A DNA stretch of 62,722 nt, taken from WLMZ01 sp031367435 (GTDB taxonomy: Bacteria > Actinomycetota > Acidimicrobiia > Acidimicrobiales > Ilumatobacteraceae). Position 1 is the stretch's first letter. Every line of letters starts with the position of its first letter. The stretch covers positions 1 to 62,722 of the forward strand of contig JANLPV010000174.1 in assembly GCA_031367435.1 (NCBI GenBank), in the 5' to 3' direction. The notes beneath the pieces are model-generated. The model saw only the letters and a list, made by a program, of their open reading frames with translations. It ran no database searches and had not been told where the DNA came from. The position numbers were made by a program, and so were the translations under genes. Positions 34,837 to 43,276 of the stretch are shown here, in pieces.

Positions 34837-36414
34837 ATGCCCACTCATCGGCACATTCTTCGTAGGCTCAAGAAGCCCACCAAGCCCACCAAGCAAGCGA
34901 CCTGGTCGCTCATTGGTGGCGTGCTCGTTGCGTTGTCATTGCCGCCATGGGGCTTTTGGCCACTTGCCTTCCTTGGCATCATTGTGTTCGAAACAGCGCT
35001 CGGCGAATCCCCATCGCGACGTACACGATTCCGTTACGGCTGGCTGTTCGGCGCTGGCTGGCTCTTCCCCGGCATGGTGTGGATGTGGTTCCTCACGGCA
35101 CCCGGATATCTCGTGGGCGTTGCATTGTTCGCGACACTGCACGGCCTCGCTGCCGCGGTCGCTCCAGTGGGACCCTGGCGAGTCATTGGACGTCCAGCGG
35201 CGCATGCGTTGATCGAGGCGTTGAGGTTTTGTTTCCCGTTCGGCGGCGTGCCATTGGCAAGTCTGGCAATCGGTCAGAGCAGCGGGCCCTTCGTGGGTGT
35301 GGTTCGTGTCGGCGGTGCAGTTCTCTTGACCTGGGTCACGTTTCAGCTCGGATTTGCATTGGCTGGTCCATCGCCAGCCGTACCCAAGTTCGCCAAGAAG
35401 CGACGCCCCGGCGCGAGCGGTGCACCGCACGGAGTACTTGCGCTCCTCGGCGTCGTTGCGATCATAGTCGTCGCAGCCCTCGCGCCTTCAGCGAGCAACA
35501 CCGCACACTCGCTGCGGATTGCCGCGGTGCAAGGTGGCGGCGAGCAGGGCACCCATGCCATCTACACCGACTCACGCGTGGTCCTCGATCGCCACATCGC
35601 GGCAACGCAGACGATTCAACCATCCGACAACGTCGACCTTGTCGTCTGGCCCGAGAACGTGATCGACGTCGCCGAGTTCGCCGGTAGCGCTGAACTCGTG
35701 AGGGTGACAGCAGAGGCCAAGCGACTCGGTGCCCCGATCGCGGTTGGCGTCACCGAGGAGGCACCCGGTGATCACTTTGTGAATGCACAAGTCATCGTCA
35801 CTCCTGACGGTGAGATCGCCAGCCGATACGAAAAGGTGCGTCGGGTTCCATTCGGCGAATACATGCCGATGCGCGGCCTACTTGAAGCGCTTGGAGCGCC
35901 AACCAACCTCGTGCCGCGAAACGCTGTGGCCGGAACCGGTCCGGCCTTTGTCGATCTGCCCAACGGCACGCGAGTGGGCGTTGTCATCTCGTGGGAGGTC
36001 TTCTTCGGCGGTCGTGGCCGCGATGGCGTCAGCCACGGTGCTCAATTGATCATCAATCCCACCAACGGCTCGAGCTATACGTGGACCGTTCTGCAAACTC
36101 AGCAGGTGGCGTCCTCTCGGTTGCGTGCGATCGAAACCGGGCGATGGGTAGTGCAAGCGGCACCCACCGGATTTTCTGCTTTTGTCTCACCCGATGGCGA
36201 TGTCATCAGCCGCACGAGCGTCGGTGAACAGCGTGTCATCATCCACGATGTCGCCTTGCGAACCGGCGACACCTGGTACGTCAGTTTGGGCGATATCCCC
36301 TGGGTGTTCGTGATCGCGATCTTGTTCGCGATGGCCGTTTGGAGTTCCCTCGACCGACTCAAACCGCGCCGTGATGGCACAGGCCAAGGCCACGTCCACC
36401 GCGAAGCCGATTAG
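34837..36414 (+). CDS. lnt: Apolipoprotein N-acyltransferase homolog with Ser in place of the catalytic Cys
   Basis: 525 residues. N-terminal membrane helices (about 24-200) precede an external nitrilase-like domain (about 225-490) and a last helix at 490-510. The catalytic triad of Lnt is Glu-Lys-Cys. Here Glu273 (VWPENVID) and Lys333 (RYEKVRRVPFGEYMP) are present, but the Cys position is Ser385 in VVISWEVFFGG (codon TCG at 35989-35991), where other Lnt proteins have an ICYE-type motif. The rest of the fold is intact (INPTNGSSYT, SRLRAIETGRWVV). It may use Ser as nucleophile, be inactive, or do another job. Confidence 0.85.
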   Translation: MPTHRHILRRLKKPTKPTKQATWSLIGGVLVALSLPPWGFWPLAFLGIIVFETALGESPSRRTRFRYGWLFGAGWLFPGMVWMWFLTAPGYLVGVALFATLHGLAAAVAPVGPWRVIGRPAAHALIEALRFCFPFGGVPLASLAIGQSSGPFVGVVRVGGAVLLTWVTFQLGFALAGPSPAVPKFAKKRRPGASGAPHGVLALLGVVAIIVVAALAPSASNTAHSLRIAAVQGGGEQGTHAIYTDSRVVLDRHIAATQTIQPSDNVDLVVWPENVIDVAEFAGSAELVRVTAEAKRLGAPIAVGVTEEAPGDHFVNAQVIVTPDGEIASRYEKVRRVPFGEYMPMRGLLEALGAPTNLVPRNAVAGTGPAFVDLPNGTRVGVVISWEVFFGGRGRDGVSHGAQLIINPTNGSSYTWTVLQTQQVASSRLRAIETGRWVVQAAPTGFSAFVSPDGDVISRTSVGEQRVIIHDVALRTGDTWYVSLGDIPWVFVIAILFAMAVWSSLDRLKPRRDGTGQGHVHREAD

Positions 36415-36442
36415 TCGAAGCCGATTAGTCGAAGCCGATTAG
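36402..36442. repeat. 14-bp tandem triplicate at the lnt stop codon
   Basis: CGAAGCCGATTAGT is repeated three times in a row (36402, 36416, 36430; the last copy is one base short). The first copy supplies the lnt stop TAG at 36412-36414. Because 14 is not a multiple of three, the three TAG triplets fall in three different forward frames. The array fills the short gap to the convergent dtd gene. Confidence 0.9.
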
Positions 36443-36444
36443 CT

Positions 36445-36915
36445 CTATATCTCGATCATCATCGTCACTGGCCCGTCGTTCACGAGCGATACGTGCATCT
36501 CCGTGCGGAACCGACCAGTTGCGACGGTGGCACCCAGCATGCGTAAGTGATCGACGACAGCAGCGATCAGTGGTTCAGCGTGCTCAGGACGCGATGCGGC
36601 GATGTAGCTCGGACGACGGCCAGCACTCGTGTCGGCGTACAACGTGAACTGGCTCACGATCAGAATCTCTCGGGTGGTATCGGCCACAGACCGATTCATC
36701 ACTCCGTTGTCGTCGTCGATTATGCGTAGGTTCCAAAGCTTGTCGGCCAGCTTTGTTGCATGTGCAACGGTGTCGTCGTGGGTCACTCCCACGAGCACAC
36801 ACAGTCCGCTGTTGATTGAACCCACAACCTCGGCGGTTGTCGTGCCGTCAAGACTCGCGGTCACGCTCACCTTGGCCTCACGAACTCTCTGCACCAATGC
36901 ACGCACGCCGCCCAT
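36445..36915 (-). CDS. dtd: D-aminoacyl-tRNA deacylase
   Basis: 156 residues from the ATG at 36913-36915. Conserved DTD signatures are the start ALVQRVREAKVSV, the catalytic SQFTLYADTSAGRRPSY and the C-terminal NDGPVTM, matching the NxGPxT motif. The enzyme removes D-amino acids (and Gly) from mischarged tRNA. A longer ORF to 37092 overlaps the divergent epimerase gene and is not supported. Expected family length is about 150 residues. Confidence 0.93.
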   Translation of the reverse strand: MGGVRALVQRVREAKVSVTASLDGTTTAEVVGSINSGLCVLVGVTHDDTVAHATKLADKLWNLRIIDDDNGVMNRSVADTTREILIVSQFTLYADTSAGRRPSYIAASRPEHAEPLIAAVVDHLRMLGATVATGRFRTEMHVSLVNDGPVTMMIEI

Positions 36916-36958
36916 TGTGGCACCCCGATCCCGATGAGCACGCTGCGGTGACCACGTT

Positions 36959-37909
36959 GTGCTGAATGACCGCGCGTCGGTGAGACTGACGGTTGTGATC
37001 GAACTGTGCGCCGGTAACGCCAACTGCACCATCAGCCCAGACGAAGGTGGCCGCCTCGCGTCGCTACGTGTCGATGACACGCCGCTGCTCATCGAACGAC
37101 CTCGCGACGGCAGTGATCCTGACCCAATGTCGTGGGGGTGCTATCCAATGGCACCGTGGGCCGGACGCGTCCGCAGGGGTCGATTCAGCTTCGGCGGCGA
37201 GGACCTCCAGCTGCCGATCAACCTCGCGCCACACGCGATCCATGGCACCGTCTTCACTCGGGCGTGGCACGTCGATCTCGTCGAAAGCAATGCGGTGACG
37301 ATGTCGTGCAGTTTCGGACCGTCGTGGAAGCTGGGCGGTTTCGCCAGTCAACTCATCACGCTGGGCACCAACCAGATTCGGTGTGAACTCGCGGTGACGG
37401 CCACGACGCACGACATGCCGGCAGTCGTTGGTTGGCACCCGTGGTTCGTGAAACCGCAGTTGGCCAACCTGCGCTTCGGCCAGATGTATGCGCGAGATAG
37501 CGACGGCATCCCCACTGGCGAGATGGTGCCTCCGACGCCCGGGCCTTGGGACGACTGCTTCACCGAACCACTTGGTCCGATCGCACTTTTGTACCGTACG
37601 AACAATCACGCACCGCTCGTCGTGCACATCACGAGCGATTGCGATCATTGGTTGATCTACGACCAACCACATCACGCGACGTGCGTCGAGCCGCAGTCTG
37701 CGCCGCCCGATGCCTTCAATCTCAATAACGCAACGAGCCGAGAATCTGCCAACCACGCTGATGTTCTGCATGCGGGCGGGACGCTGCAGCGCACCATGCA
37801 GATTTCGTGGCAGCAGGTCACAGAGAGTGAGGCGGCCACCGCATTTAGGGCGACGCGACGTGTGCGTGAATCACCTGCCACTTACCGGTCAGCAAGGCTG
37901 CGCCGATAG
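36959..37909 (+). CDS. Aldose 1-epimerase family protein
   Basis: 316 residues if the GTG at 36959 is used; in-frame GTGs a little downstream (near 36983 and 36998) are alternatives. The galactose-mutarotase-like fold is supported by SPDEGGRLASL, then CYPMAPWAGRVRRGRF, His in PHAIHGTVF and His in VGWHPWFVKP, the two active-site histidines of the family. The Glu base is expected near the C-terminal CVEPQSAPPDAF. It starts a run of five closely spaced genes (gap of 11 bases to the GT4 gene), which suggests it prepares a sugar for that pathway. Confidence 0.82.
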   Translation: MLNDRASVRLTVVIELCAGNANCTISPDEGGRLASLRVDDTPLLIERPRDGSDPDPMSWGCYPMAPWAGRVRRGRFSFGGEDLQLPINLAPHAIHGTVFTRAWHVDLVESNAVTMSCSFGPSWKLGGFASQLITLGTNQIRCELAVTATTHDMPAVVGWHPWFVKPQLANLRFGQMYARDSDGIPTGEMVPPTPGPWDDCFTEPLGPIALLYRTNNHAPLVVHITSDCDHWLIYDQPHHATCVEPQSAPPDAFNLNNATSRESANHADVLHAGGTLQRTMQISWQQVTESEAATAFRATRRVRESPATYRSARLRR

Positions 37910-37920
37910 CGTAGTTTTCC

Positions 37921-39213
37921 ATGTCTCCAGCCTTGGACCCGACTGGGCCCCTGCGCATCGCCTATCTCACCTACCGGGGCAAGCCTCATGTTGGTGGGCA
38001 AGGCGTCTATACGCGCCACCTCACCAAGGCACTTGCCGATCTCGGTCACGAGATCGAGGTCTTCGGCGGTCAGCCATACCCCATTCTCGACGCTCGCGTG
38101 CCGCTGCATAAGCTGCCCAGCCTCGACATTTTCAACGAACAATACCCAGGTCGACTTCCGGCGTATTGGGAATTGAAGAGTAAAGAAGACGTCCTCGAAA
38201 CGCTGCAGTACCTCACCGGTACGTTCAGCGAGCCGCTCGCGTTCAGCGCCCGCGCCTACAAAGCGCTCAAGGGCCGGCGCAACGATTTCGACCTCGTGCA
38301 CGACAACCAATGCCTTGGCTACAGCATCTTGCAGATCGAAAAAATCATTCCCACGGTTGTCACCTTGCATCACCCAATCACCAAGGACCGTGAGCTCGAG
38401 ATGAGCCACGCTGCGTCTCGATGGAAGCGCCATAGCGTCGGTCGGTGGTACGGCTTTGTGAAGATGCAAGGTCGCGTCGCCAGCCGCATGCCACGCATCG
38501 TCGTGGTCAGCGAGAACAGCATCAAGGACATCAACGCCGACATGGGTGTGAGCCTCGATCGCATGCGTCTCGTACCGGTAGGTGTCGATCCTGAACTGTT
38601 CAAGCCATTGCCGCAGATAGCGCGTATCCCTGGGCGCCTCATCACCACGGCCTCGGCCGACGTCGCGCTCAAGGGTCTTTCGTATCTGCTCGAGGCGATG
38701 GCCAAACTTCGCACCGAGCGCGATGTCACCCTCACGATCATCGGCAAGCCTCGCGAGGGCCACAGCAACGATCTCATCGATCGGCTTGGCCTTCGCCCGC
38801 ATATCAACTTCGTGAGCGGCGTCAGTGACGAGCGCATCGTCGAGTTGTACGCCGAGGCCGAGTTGGCTGTTGTGCCCAGCTTGTACGAAGGTTTCAGCCT
38901 TCCCGCGATCGAGGCAATGTGCACCGGCACGCCCCTGGTCGCCACCGACGGCGGCGCGCTGCCAGAAGTCACCGGCAGAGATGGCGAAACCGTCTTTCAG
39001 TGCAAAGCGGGCGACGCCGAAGGTCTTGCCGCGCAGATCAGGCTCGCGTTCGACCGTCCCGAGCTTCGCCATCGCATTGGTGAAGCGGGTCGTCAGCGCG
39101 TGGTTGAGCGCTGGAGCTGGATCCACTGTGCCAAGTTGACGGTGGATCAGTACCGCGAAGTGCTCGCCATGCCTGCCAACGTCGCCAAGCTCCGCGTCAA
39201 CGGGCGGATCTAG
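37921..39213 (+). CDS. GT4-family glycosyltransferase
   Basis: 430 residues with the GT-B fold. The N-terminal domain has YLTYRGKPHVGGQGVYTRHL (donor/acceptor loop). The C-terminal domain has the retaining-GT motif E-x7-E in SLYEGFSLPAIEAMCTGTP, and the linker GVDPELFKPLP before it. It should transfer a sugar from a nucleotide-sugar donor, retaining configuration; the acceptor is unknown. It lies between the epimerase and a methyltransferase with only 5 bases to the latter, so the gene order is likely functional. Confidence 0.88.
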   Translation: MSPALDPTGPLRIAYLTYRGKPHVGGQGVYTRHLTKALADLGHEIEVFGGQPYPILDARVPLHKLPSLDIFNEQYPGRLPAYWELKSKEDVLETLQYLTGTFSEPLAFSARAYKALKGRRNDFDLVHDNQCLGYSILQIEKIIPTVVTLHHPITKDRELEMSHAASRWKRHSVGRWYGFVKMQGRVASRMPRIVVVSENSIKDINADMGVSLDRMRLVPVGVDPELFKPLPQIARIPGRLITTASADVALKGLSYLLEAMAKLRTERDVTLTIIGKPREGHSNDLIDRLGLRPHINFVSGVSDERIVELYAEAELAVVPSLYEGFSLPAIEAMCTGTPLVATDGGALPEVTGRDGETVFQCKAGDAEGLAAQIRLAFDRPELRHRIGEAGRQRVVERWSWIHCAKLTVDQYREVLAMPANVAKLRVNGRI

Positions 39214-39218
39214 TTCTC

Positions 39219-39974
39219 GTGCTCACGATTCGGTTCGATCAACTGGGGATGAAGCCCGGCGACCTTGTTCTTGATGTGGGTGCTGGCTTTGGTCGGCACT
39301 GCTTCGAGGTCGCGCGGCGCGCAGGCCGTGTCGTTGCGCTCGACTACGCAGCCGACGAAGTGCTCGGTACTCGGGCGACCTTAGGTGGCATGGTCGACGC
39401 CGGCGAGATCTCGCTCGACAGCTACGTGGGCGTGCTGCGTGGCGACGGCACGAAACTGCCGTTCGCGGATGACACATTTGACATCGTCATCACCAGCGAA
39501 GTGCTCGAACATATCCAGAACGATGTTGGCGCGATCGCTGAAATGGTGCGAGTGCTCAAGCCGGGTGGGCGATTCGCCGGAACCGTGCCCACCTGGTTTC
39601 CCGAGAAGATCAACTGGATGCTCAGCGACGAATATCACGCGCCGAAAGCTGTTGGCGGCCACGTTCGCATCTATACCGAAACCGAGCTCAAGGCCAAGCT
39701 CCGCTCGTCGGGCCTCACCGTCACCGGCAGTCATCATGCACACGCATTGCATTCGCCATATTGGTGGCTGAAGTGCGCCGTTGGCCCACGACGCGAAGAC
39801 AGCTCTGCGGTGAATGCCTACAAGAAGTTCCTCGAGTGGGACATCATCAAGGGTCCCAAAGTCACACGCATTGCCGAGCGCGTGCTCAGTCCTGTGCTCG
39901 GCAAGAGTCTCGCCGTCTACGGCACCAAGCCATCCCGTGTGCAACCGGCGCGCAGTCTCGTGGGGTCAGCGTGA
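39219..39974 (+). CDS. Class I SAM-dependent methyltransferase (GT4-linked)
   Basis: 251 residues from a GTG. Motif I is LVLDVGAGFGRHCFEVAR, motif II is near VVALDYA, and the later motif is FDIVITSEVLEHI followed by RVLKPGGRFAG. This matches the Methyltransf_11/UbiE-like group. Its place between a glycosyltransferase and the toroid protein suggests it methylates a glycolipid or polysaccharide intermediate; that is inference. The stop overlaps the next start by 4 bases (GTGA). Confidence 0.88.
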   Translation: MLTIRFDQLGMKPGDLVLDVGAGFGRHCFEVARRAGRVVALDYAADEVLGTRATLGGMVDAGEISLDSYVGVLRGDGTKLPFADDTFDIVITSEVLEHIQNDVGAIAEMVRVLKPGGRFAGTVPTWFPEKINWMLSDEYHAPKAVGGHVRIYTETELKAKLRSSGLTVTGSHHAHALHSPYWWLKCAVGPRREDSSAVNAYKKFLEWDIIKGPKVTRIAERVLSPVLGKSLAVYGTKPSRVQPARSLVGSA

Positions 39975-41002
39975 GCCGCATCCCCGACATCGAGGGCGTC
40001 ATCAGCGCCGACGAGGTCTGCCTGACTGCCCACTCCATCGCTTCGTTGCAGTTACCCACGGGCATGATCCCGTGGTTCATTGGAGGTCATTGCGACCCGT
40101 GGAACCACGTCGAGACGGCAATGGCCCTCGACGTTGCCGGGCTGCATACGCACGCCGAACGCGCCTACGAATGGCTTGTCGACATGCAGCGCCCCGAAGG
40201 CAGCTGGAACAACTATTACCTGCCCGACGGCAGCGTCGAAGACATCAAACTCGATACGAACGTCTGCGCCTATATTGCCGCGGGTGTGTGGCATCACTGG
40301 CTCTGCACGTGGGATCGCGCCTTCGTCGATCACCTGTGGCCCACGGTTGAACGCGCGGTCGAATGGGTGCTTGGTATGCGACGCCACGATGGCACCATCC
40401 TGTGGGCGTGCGAACCCGATGACCGCCCGTGGAACTATGCGTTGCTTACCGGCTCGAGCAGCATCATGCACTCGCTGCAATGCGCAGCCAAGCTCGCCGA
40501 TCTCATCAACGAACCACGCCCCGCATGGTCAGACGCTGCCGAAGCATTGAGGCTGGTCATCAGCACCAAGGCCGACATTGCGTTCGAACCAAAAGCGCGT
40601 TGGGCGATGGACTGGTACTACCCCGTGCTGACCGGTGCGATGACTGGCGAAGATGCTAAGGCACGACTCAACGATGGTTGGGAGACGTTCGCGATGGATG
40701 GTCGCGGTGTTCGCTGCGTCAGCGATGAACCGTGGGTCACGGCCTCCGAAACTGCCGAGGCTTCACTTTCGTTCGCTGCAATCGGTGATGTTGCAACTGC
40801 AACTGATCTCCTCAGCTGGACGCGCGCTCATCGTTGCGACGACGGCGCATACAGCACGGGCATCGTGTATCCGTCCCTTGAGCGATTCCCGGCCGGCGAA
40901 CGCTCCGCATACACGGGAGCCGCAGTCATCTTGGCTGCCGACGCGATCTGTAGCGCATCGGCTGGCAGCAGATTGTTTGTACCAGCACCCCCGACCGACT
41001 AA
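39971..41002 (+). CDS. Alpha/alpha-toroid protein of unknown function (prenyltransferase- or glucoamylase-like)
   Basis: 343 residues from the GTG at 39971, which overlaps the methyltransferase stop. Six or so helical hairpins with repeated Trp/Asp/Gly loops are visible: QLPTGMIPWFIGGHCDPWNHVE, QRPEGSWNNYYLPDG, LGMRRHDGTILWA and a late AHRCDDGAYSTG. This suggests a six-hairpin toroid as in squalene cyclase/prenyltransferase or GH15-type glycosidases. The acidic residues in the loops could be catalytic or merely structural. No clear DxDD or class-defining motif is seen, so it is left unnamed. Confidence 0.7.
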   Translation: MSRIPDIEGVISADEVCLTAHSIASLQLPTGMIPWFIGGHCDPWNHVETAMALDVAGLHTHAERAYEWLVDMQRPEGSWNNYYLPDGSVEDIKLDTNVCAYIAAGVWHHWLCTWDRAFVDHLWPTVERAVEWVLGMRRHDGTILWACEPDDRPWNYALLTGSSSIMHSLQCAAKLADLINEPRPAWSDAAEALRLVISTKADIAFEPKARWAMDWYYPVLTGAMTGEDAKARLNDGWETFAMDGRGVRCVSDEPWVTASETAEASLSFAAIGDVATATDLLSWTRAHRCDDGAYSTGIVYPSLERFPAGERSAYTGAAVILAADAICSASAGSRLFVPAPPTD

Positions 41003-41011
41003 ACCCGTAGC

Positions 41012-42553
41012 GTGACAACGCTGCCAACACCCGCCTCCCTCCTCACCCTGGCCCAATCGGCGCTTGCCGCGTGCGGTGCCGACATCTCGCTCAACAACGG
41101 CACTCACGTGACCCGCTCGCCCATCAATGGGCTGCAGTTCGGGTCCCTCAGTTCGGCCAACGACGGGCCGAGCGCCACCGCCACCGTCGATCTCGCGGTC
41201 GAACGTGCCACCGCCGCCTTTGCTGCCTGGCGCACCACGCCCGCACCACGTCGAGCGGAGGTCGTGCGCCACCTTGCTGCCCTGCTGCGCGAGCACATCG
41301 GCGATCTCGCCACGCTCGTGTCGATCGAAGCCGGCAAGATCCGCAGTGAAGCACTCGGCGAAGTGCAAGAAATGATCGACATCTGCGACTTCGCCGTTGG
41401 GCTCAGCCGCACCATGGGCGGACACACGATGGCCTCGGAACGAGTTGGCCACCGCCTCATGGAGACGTGGCATCCCATTGGACCAGTTGGGGTCATCTCG
41501 GCGTTCAACTTTCCCGTTGCCGTGTGGAGTTGGAACACCACGTTGGCGTTGGTGTGCGGTAACCCCGTGATCTGGAAGCCGAGCGAGCTCACCCCGCTCA
41601 CAGCGTTGGCCTCACAGGCGTTATACGAACGCGCCGCCGAGCGCGCGGGAGCGCCAGCACATCTCAGCCAAGTGCTGCTCGGTGCGGCCGACGTCGGTGC
41701 CGCCCTTGTTGCGCATCCTGGCGTCGCGCTCATCAGTGCCACGGGTTCCACCGCGATGGGCGCACGGGTGGCACCGGTCGTAGCGGCACGATTCGGTCGG
41801 GCGATCCTCGAATTGGGTGGCAACAACGCAGCGATCGTTGCACCGTCGGCCGACTTCGAACTCGCCGTACGCGGCATCACCTTCTCCGCCGCCGGTACCG
41901 CCGGCCAGCGTTGCACAACCCTGCGGCGAGTGATTGTGCATCGCAGTCGCCACGACGAACTCGTCGATCGCCTGTCAGCCGCGTACGCCTCACTACCGGT
42001 TGGCAGCCCATTCGACTCGAACACGTTGGTCGGCCCGTTAATCACCTCCGCCGCCTTCGACAAGATGAGCGCCGCTATTGCCACGGCAACAGCGAACGGC
42101 GGCCACCTCGTGGTCGGTGGCGAACGACTGCTGACCGACGCAGCACCCCAAGCGGCATACACACGGCCGGCAATCGTGACGATGCCGGCGCAAACAGCAA
42201 TCGTTGCAGAGGAAACATTCGCGCCGTTGTTGTACGTGATGCAGTACGACGATTTCGAGGAAGCAATCGCGCTACACAACGGAGTTTCGCAGGGGCTGGC
42301 GAGCAGCATCTTCACCACCGACGTGCGCGAGGCAGAGCGATTCTGTGCATCAGATGGCAGCGACTGTGGTATCGCCAACGTCAACATCGGTCCGTCTGGA
42401 GCAGAAATCGGTGGAGCATTCGGCGGCGAAAAGACAACCGGCGGGGGGCGCGAGAGCGGTAGCGACGCGTGGAAGGCGTACATGCGTCGCGCCACCAACA
42501 CCGTCAACTACTCCAACGATCTGCCACTCGCGCAAGGCGTGGAATTCGTCTAG
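41012..42553 (+). CDS. ALDH7-type aldehyde dehydrogenase (piperideine-6-carboxylate/aminoadipic semialdehyde type)
   Basis: 513 residues from a GTG. ALDH motifs are FNFPVAVWSWNTTLAL, LELGGNNAAIV (active-site Glu) and AGQRCTTLRRVIVH (catalytic Cys in QRC). The C-terminal GGEKTTGGGRESGSD then WKAYMRRATNT and DLPLAQGVEF are hallmark parts of the antiquitin (ALDH7) group. Such enzymes oxidise alpha-aminoadipic semialdehyde in lysine catabolism. It lies 9 bases after the toroid gene, so it is probably in the same transcript, though its link to a sugar pathway is unclear. Confidence 0.87.
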   Translation: MTTLPTPASLLTLAQSALAACGADISLNNGTHVTRSPINGLQFGSLSSANDGPSATATVDLAVERATAAFAAWRTTPAPRRAEVVRHLAALLREHIGDLATLVSIEAGKIRSEALGEVQEMIDICDFAVGLSRTMGGHTMASERVGHRLMETWHPIGPVGVISAFNFPVAVWSWNTTLALVCGNPVIWKPSELTPLTALASQALYERAAERAGAPAHLSQVLLGAADVGAALVAHPGVALISATGSTAMGARVAPVVAARFGRAILELGGNNAAIVAPSADFELAVRGITFSAAGTAGQRCTTLRRVIVHRSRHDELVDRLSAAYASLPVGSPFDSNTLVGPLITSAAFDKMSAAIATATANGGHLVVGGERLLTDAAPQAAYTRPAIVTMPAQTAIVAEETFAPLLYVMQYDDFEEAIALHNGVSQGLASSIFTTDVREAERFCASDGSDCGIANVNIGPSGAEIGGAFGGEKTTGGGRESGSDAWKAYMRRATNTVNYSNDLPLAQGVEFV

Positions 42554-42604
42554 ACGCATCTATCGAGACGTCTATTTAGTGGGTCTATCTAGACGGTGCG
42601 TCTA
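42551..42604. terminator. Long inverted repeat after the ALDH gene (possible bidirectional terminator)
   Basis: TAGACGCA (42551-42558) and TGCGTCTA (42597-42604) are perfect inverted repeats. The loop between them contains further AGACG/CGTCT and TCTA half-sites that can also pair. The element starts at the ALDH stop codon and lies between convergent genes, as expected for a terminator. It lacks a U-tract, so the role is not certain. Confidence 0.4.
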
Positions 42605-42637
42605 CGACCACAGTTTCAACAGCGGCTACGACAGGCG

Positions 42638-43276
42638 CTACGACACGCGCTGCAACACGTGCAGTGAACCCGTGGCCGACTGCAACACGAACTTCCCACT
42701 CGCTACCGCGGGCTGGAAGATCTGTTCATACGGTGCCCGACCGCCGTCGGCTGGATTCGCAAAGACATCGTGAATTGCGAGCGTTCCACCCATCGCAACG
42801 TGTGGTGTCCAGCCTTCATAATCGGCGCGGGCAGGTTCGACCCCGTGTCCGCCGTCGATAAACAACATCGCCAAGGGCGTCGACCAGTACTTGGCAACGG
42901 TTGGCGATTGACCCACAACGGCAACAACAAAGTCCTCGACTCCGGCGTCGTAGATCGCCGCGCGAAAGATGGGAAGAGTATCCATTCGACCGATACGTGG
43001 GTCGATCACCGTTGGATCATGATGCTCCCATCCGGCCTGATTTTCCTCGGAGCCACGGTGATGATCAACCGCAAACACCACGCTGTTGTTGGCCCTCGCC
43101 GCGCCACCCAGCCACACCGTTGAGCGGCCACAGTACGACCCAACCTCGAGCATTGGCGCTCCAGGGCACGCCGCAGCTGCGGCCATCGCTGCTTCATAGA
43201 GCGCATCACCTTCGTCGGCCGGCATGAAACCTTTTGCTGCAAGCGCGTGGCTGCGCAGCTCGGCAGGAATCACCAT
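42638..43276 (-). CDS. Methyltransf_24-type class I methyltransferase
   Basis: 212 residues from the ATG at 43274-43276. The glycine-rich SAM motif is LEVGSYCGRSTVWLG and the acidic active-site region is LFIDGGHGVEPARADYEGW, followed by MGGTLAIHDVF. This is the family (PF13578-like) often found with cell-wall or antibiotic sugar genes, where the Asp/His residues suggest metal-dependent O-methylation. The start overlaps the nitroreductase end by 7 bases, so the pair is likely coexpressed. Substrate unknown. Confidence 0.78.
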   Translation of the reverse strand: MVIPAELRSHALAAKGFMPADEGDALYEAAMAAAAACPGAPMLEVGSYCGRSTVWLGGAARANNSVVFAVDHHRGSEENQAGWEHHDPTVIDPRIGRMDTLPIFRAAIYDAGVEDFVVAVVGQSPTVAKYWSTPLAMLFIDGGHGVEPARADYEGWTPHVAMGGTLAIHDVFANPADGGRAPYEQIFQPAVASGKFVLQSATGSLHVLQRVS

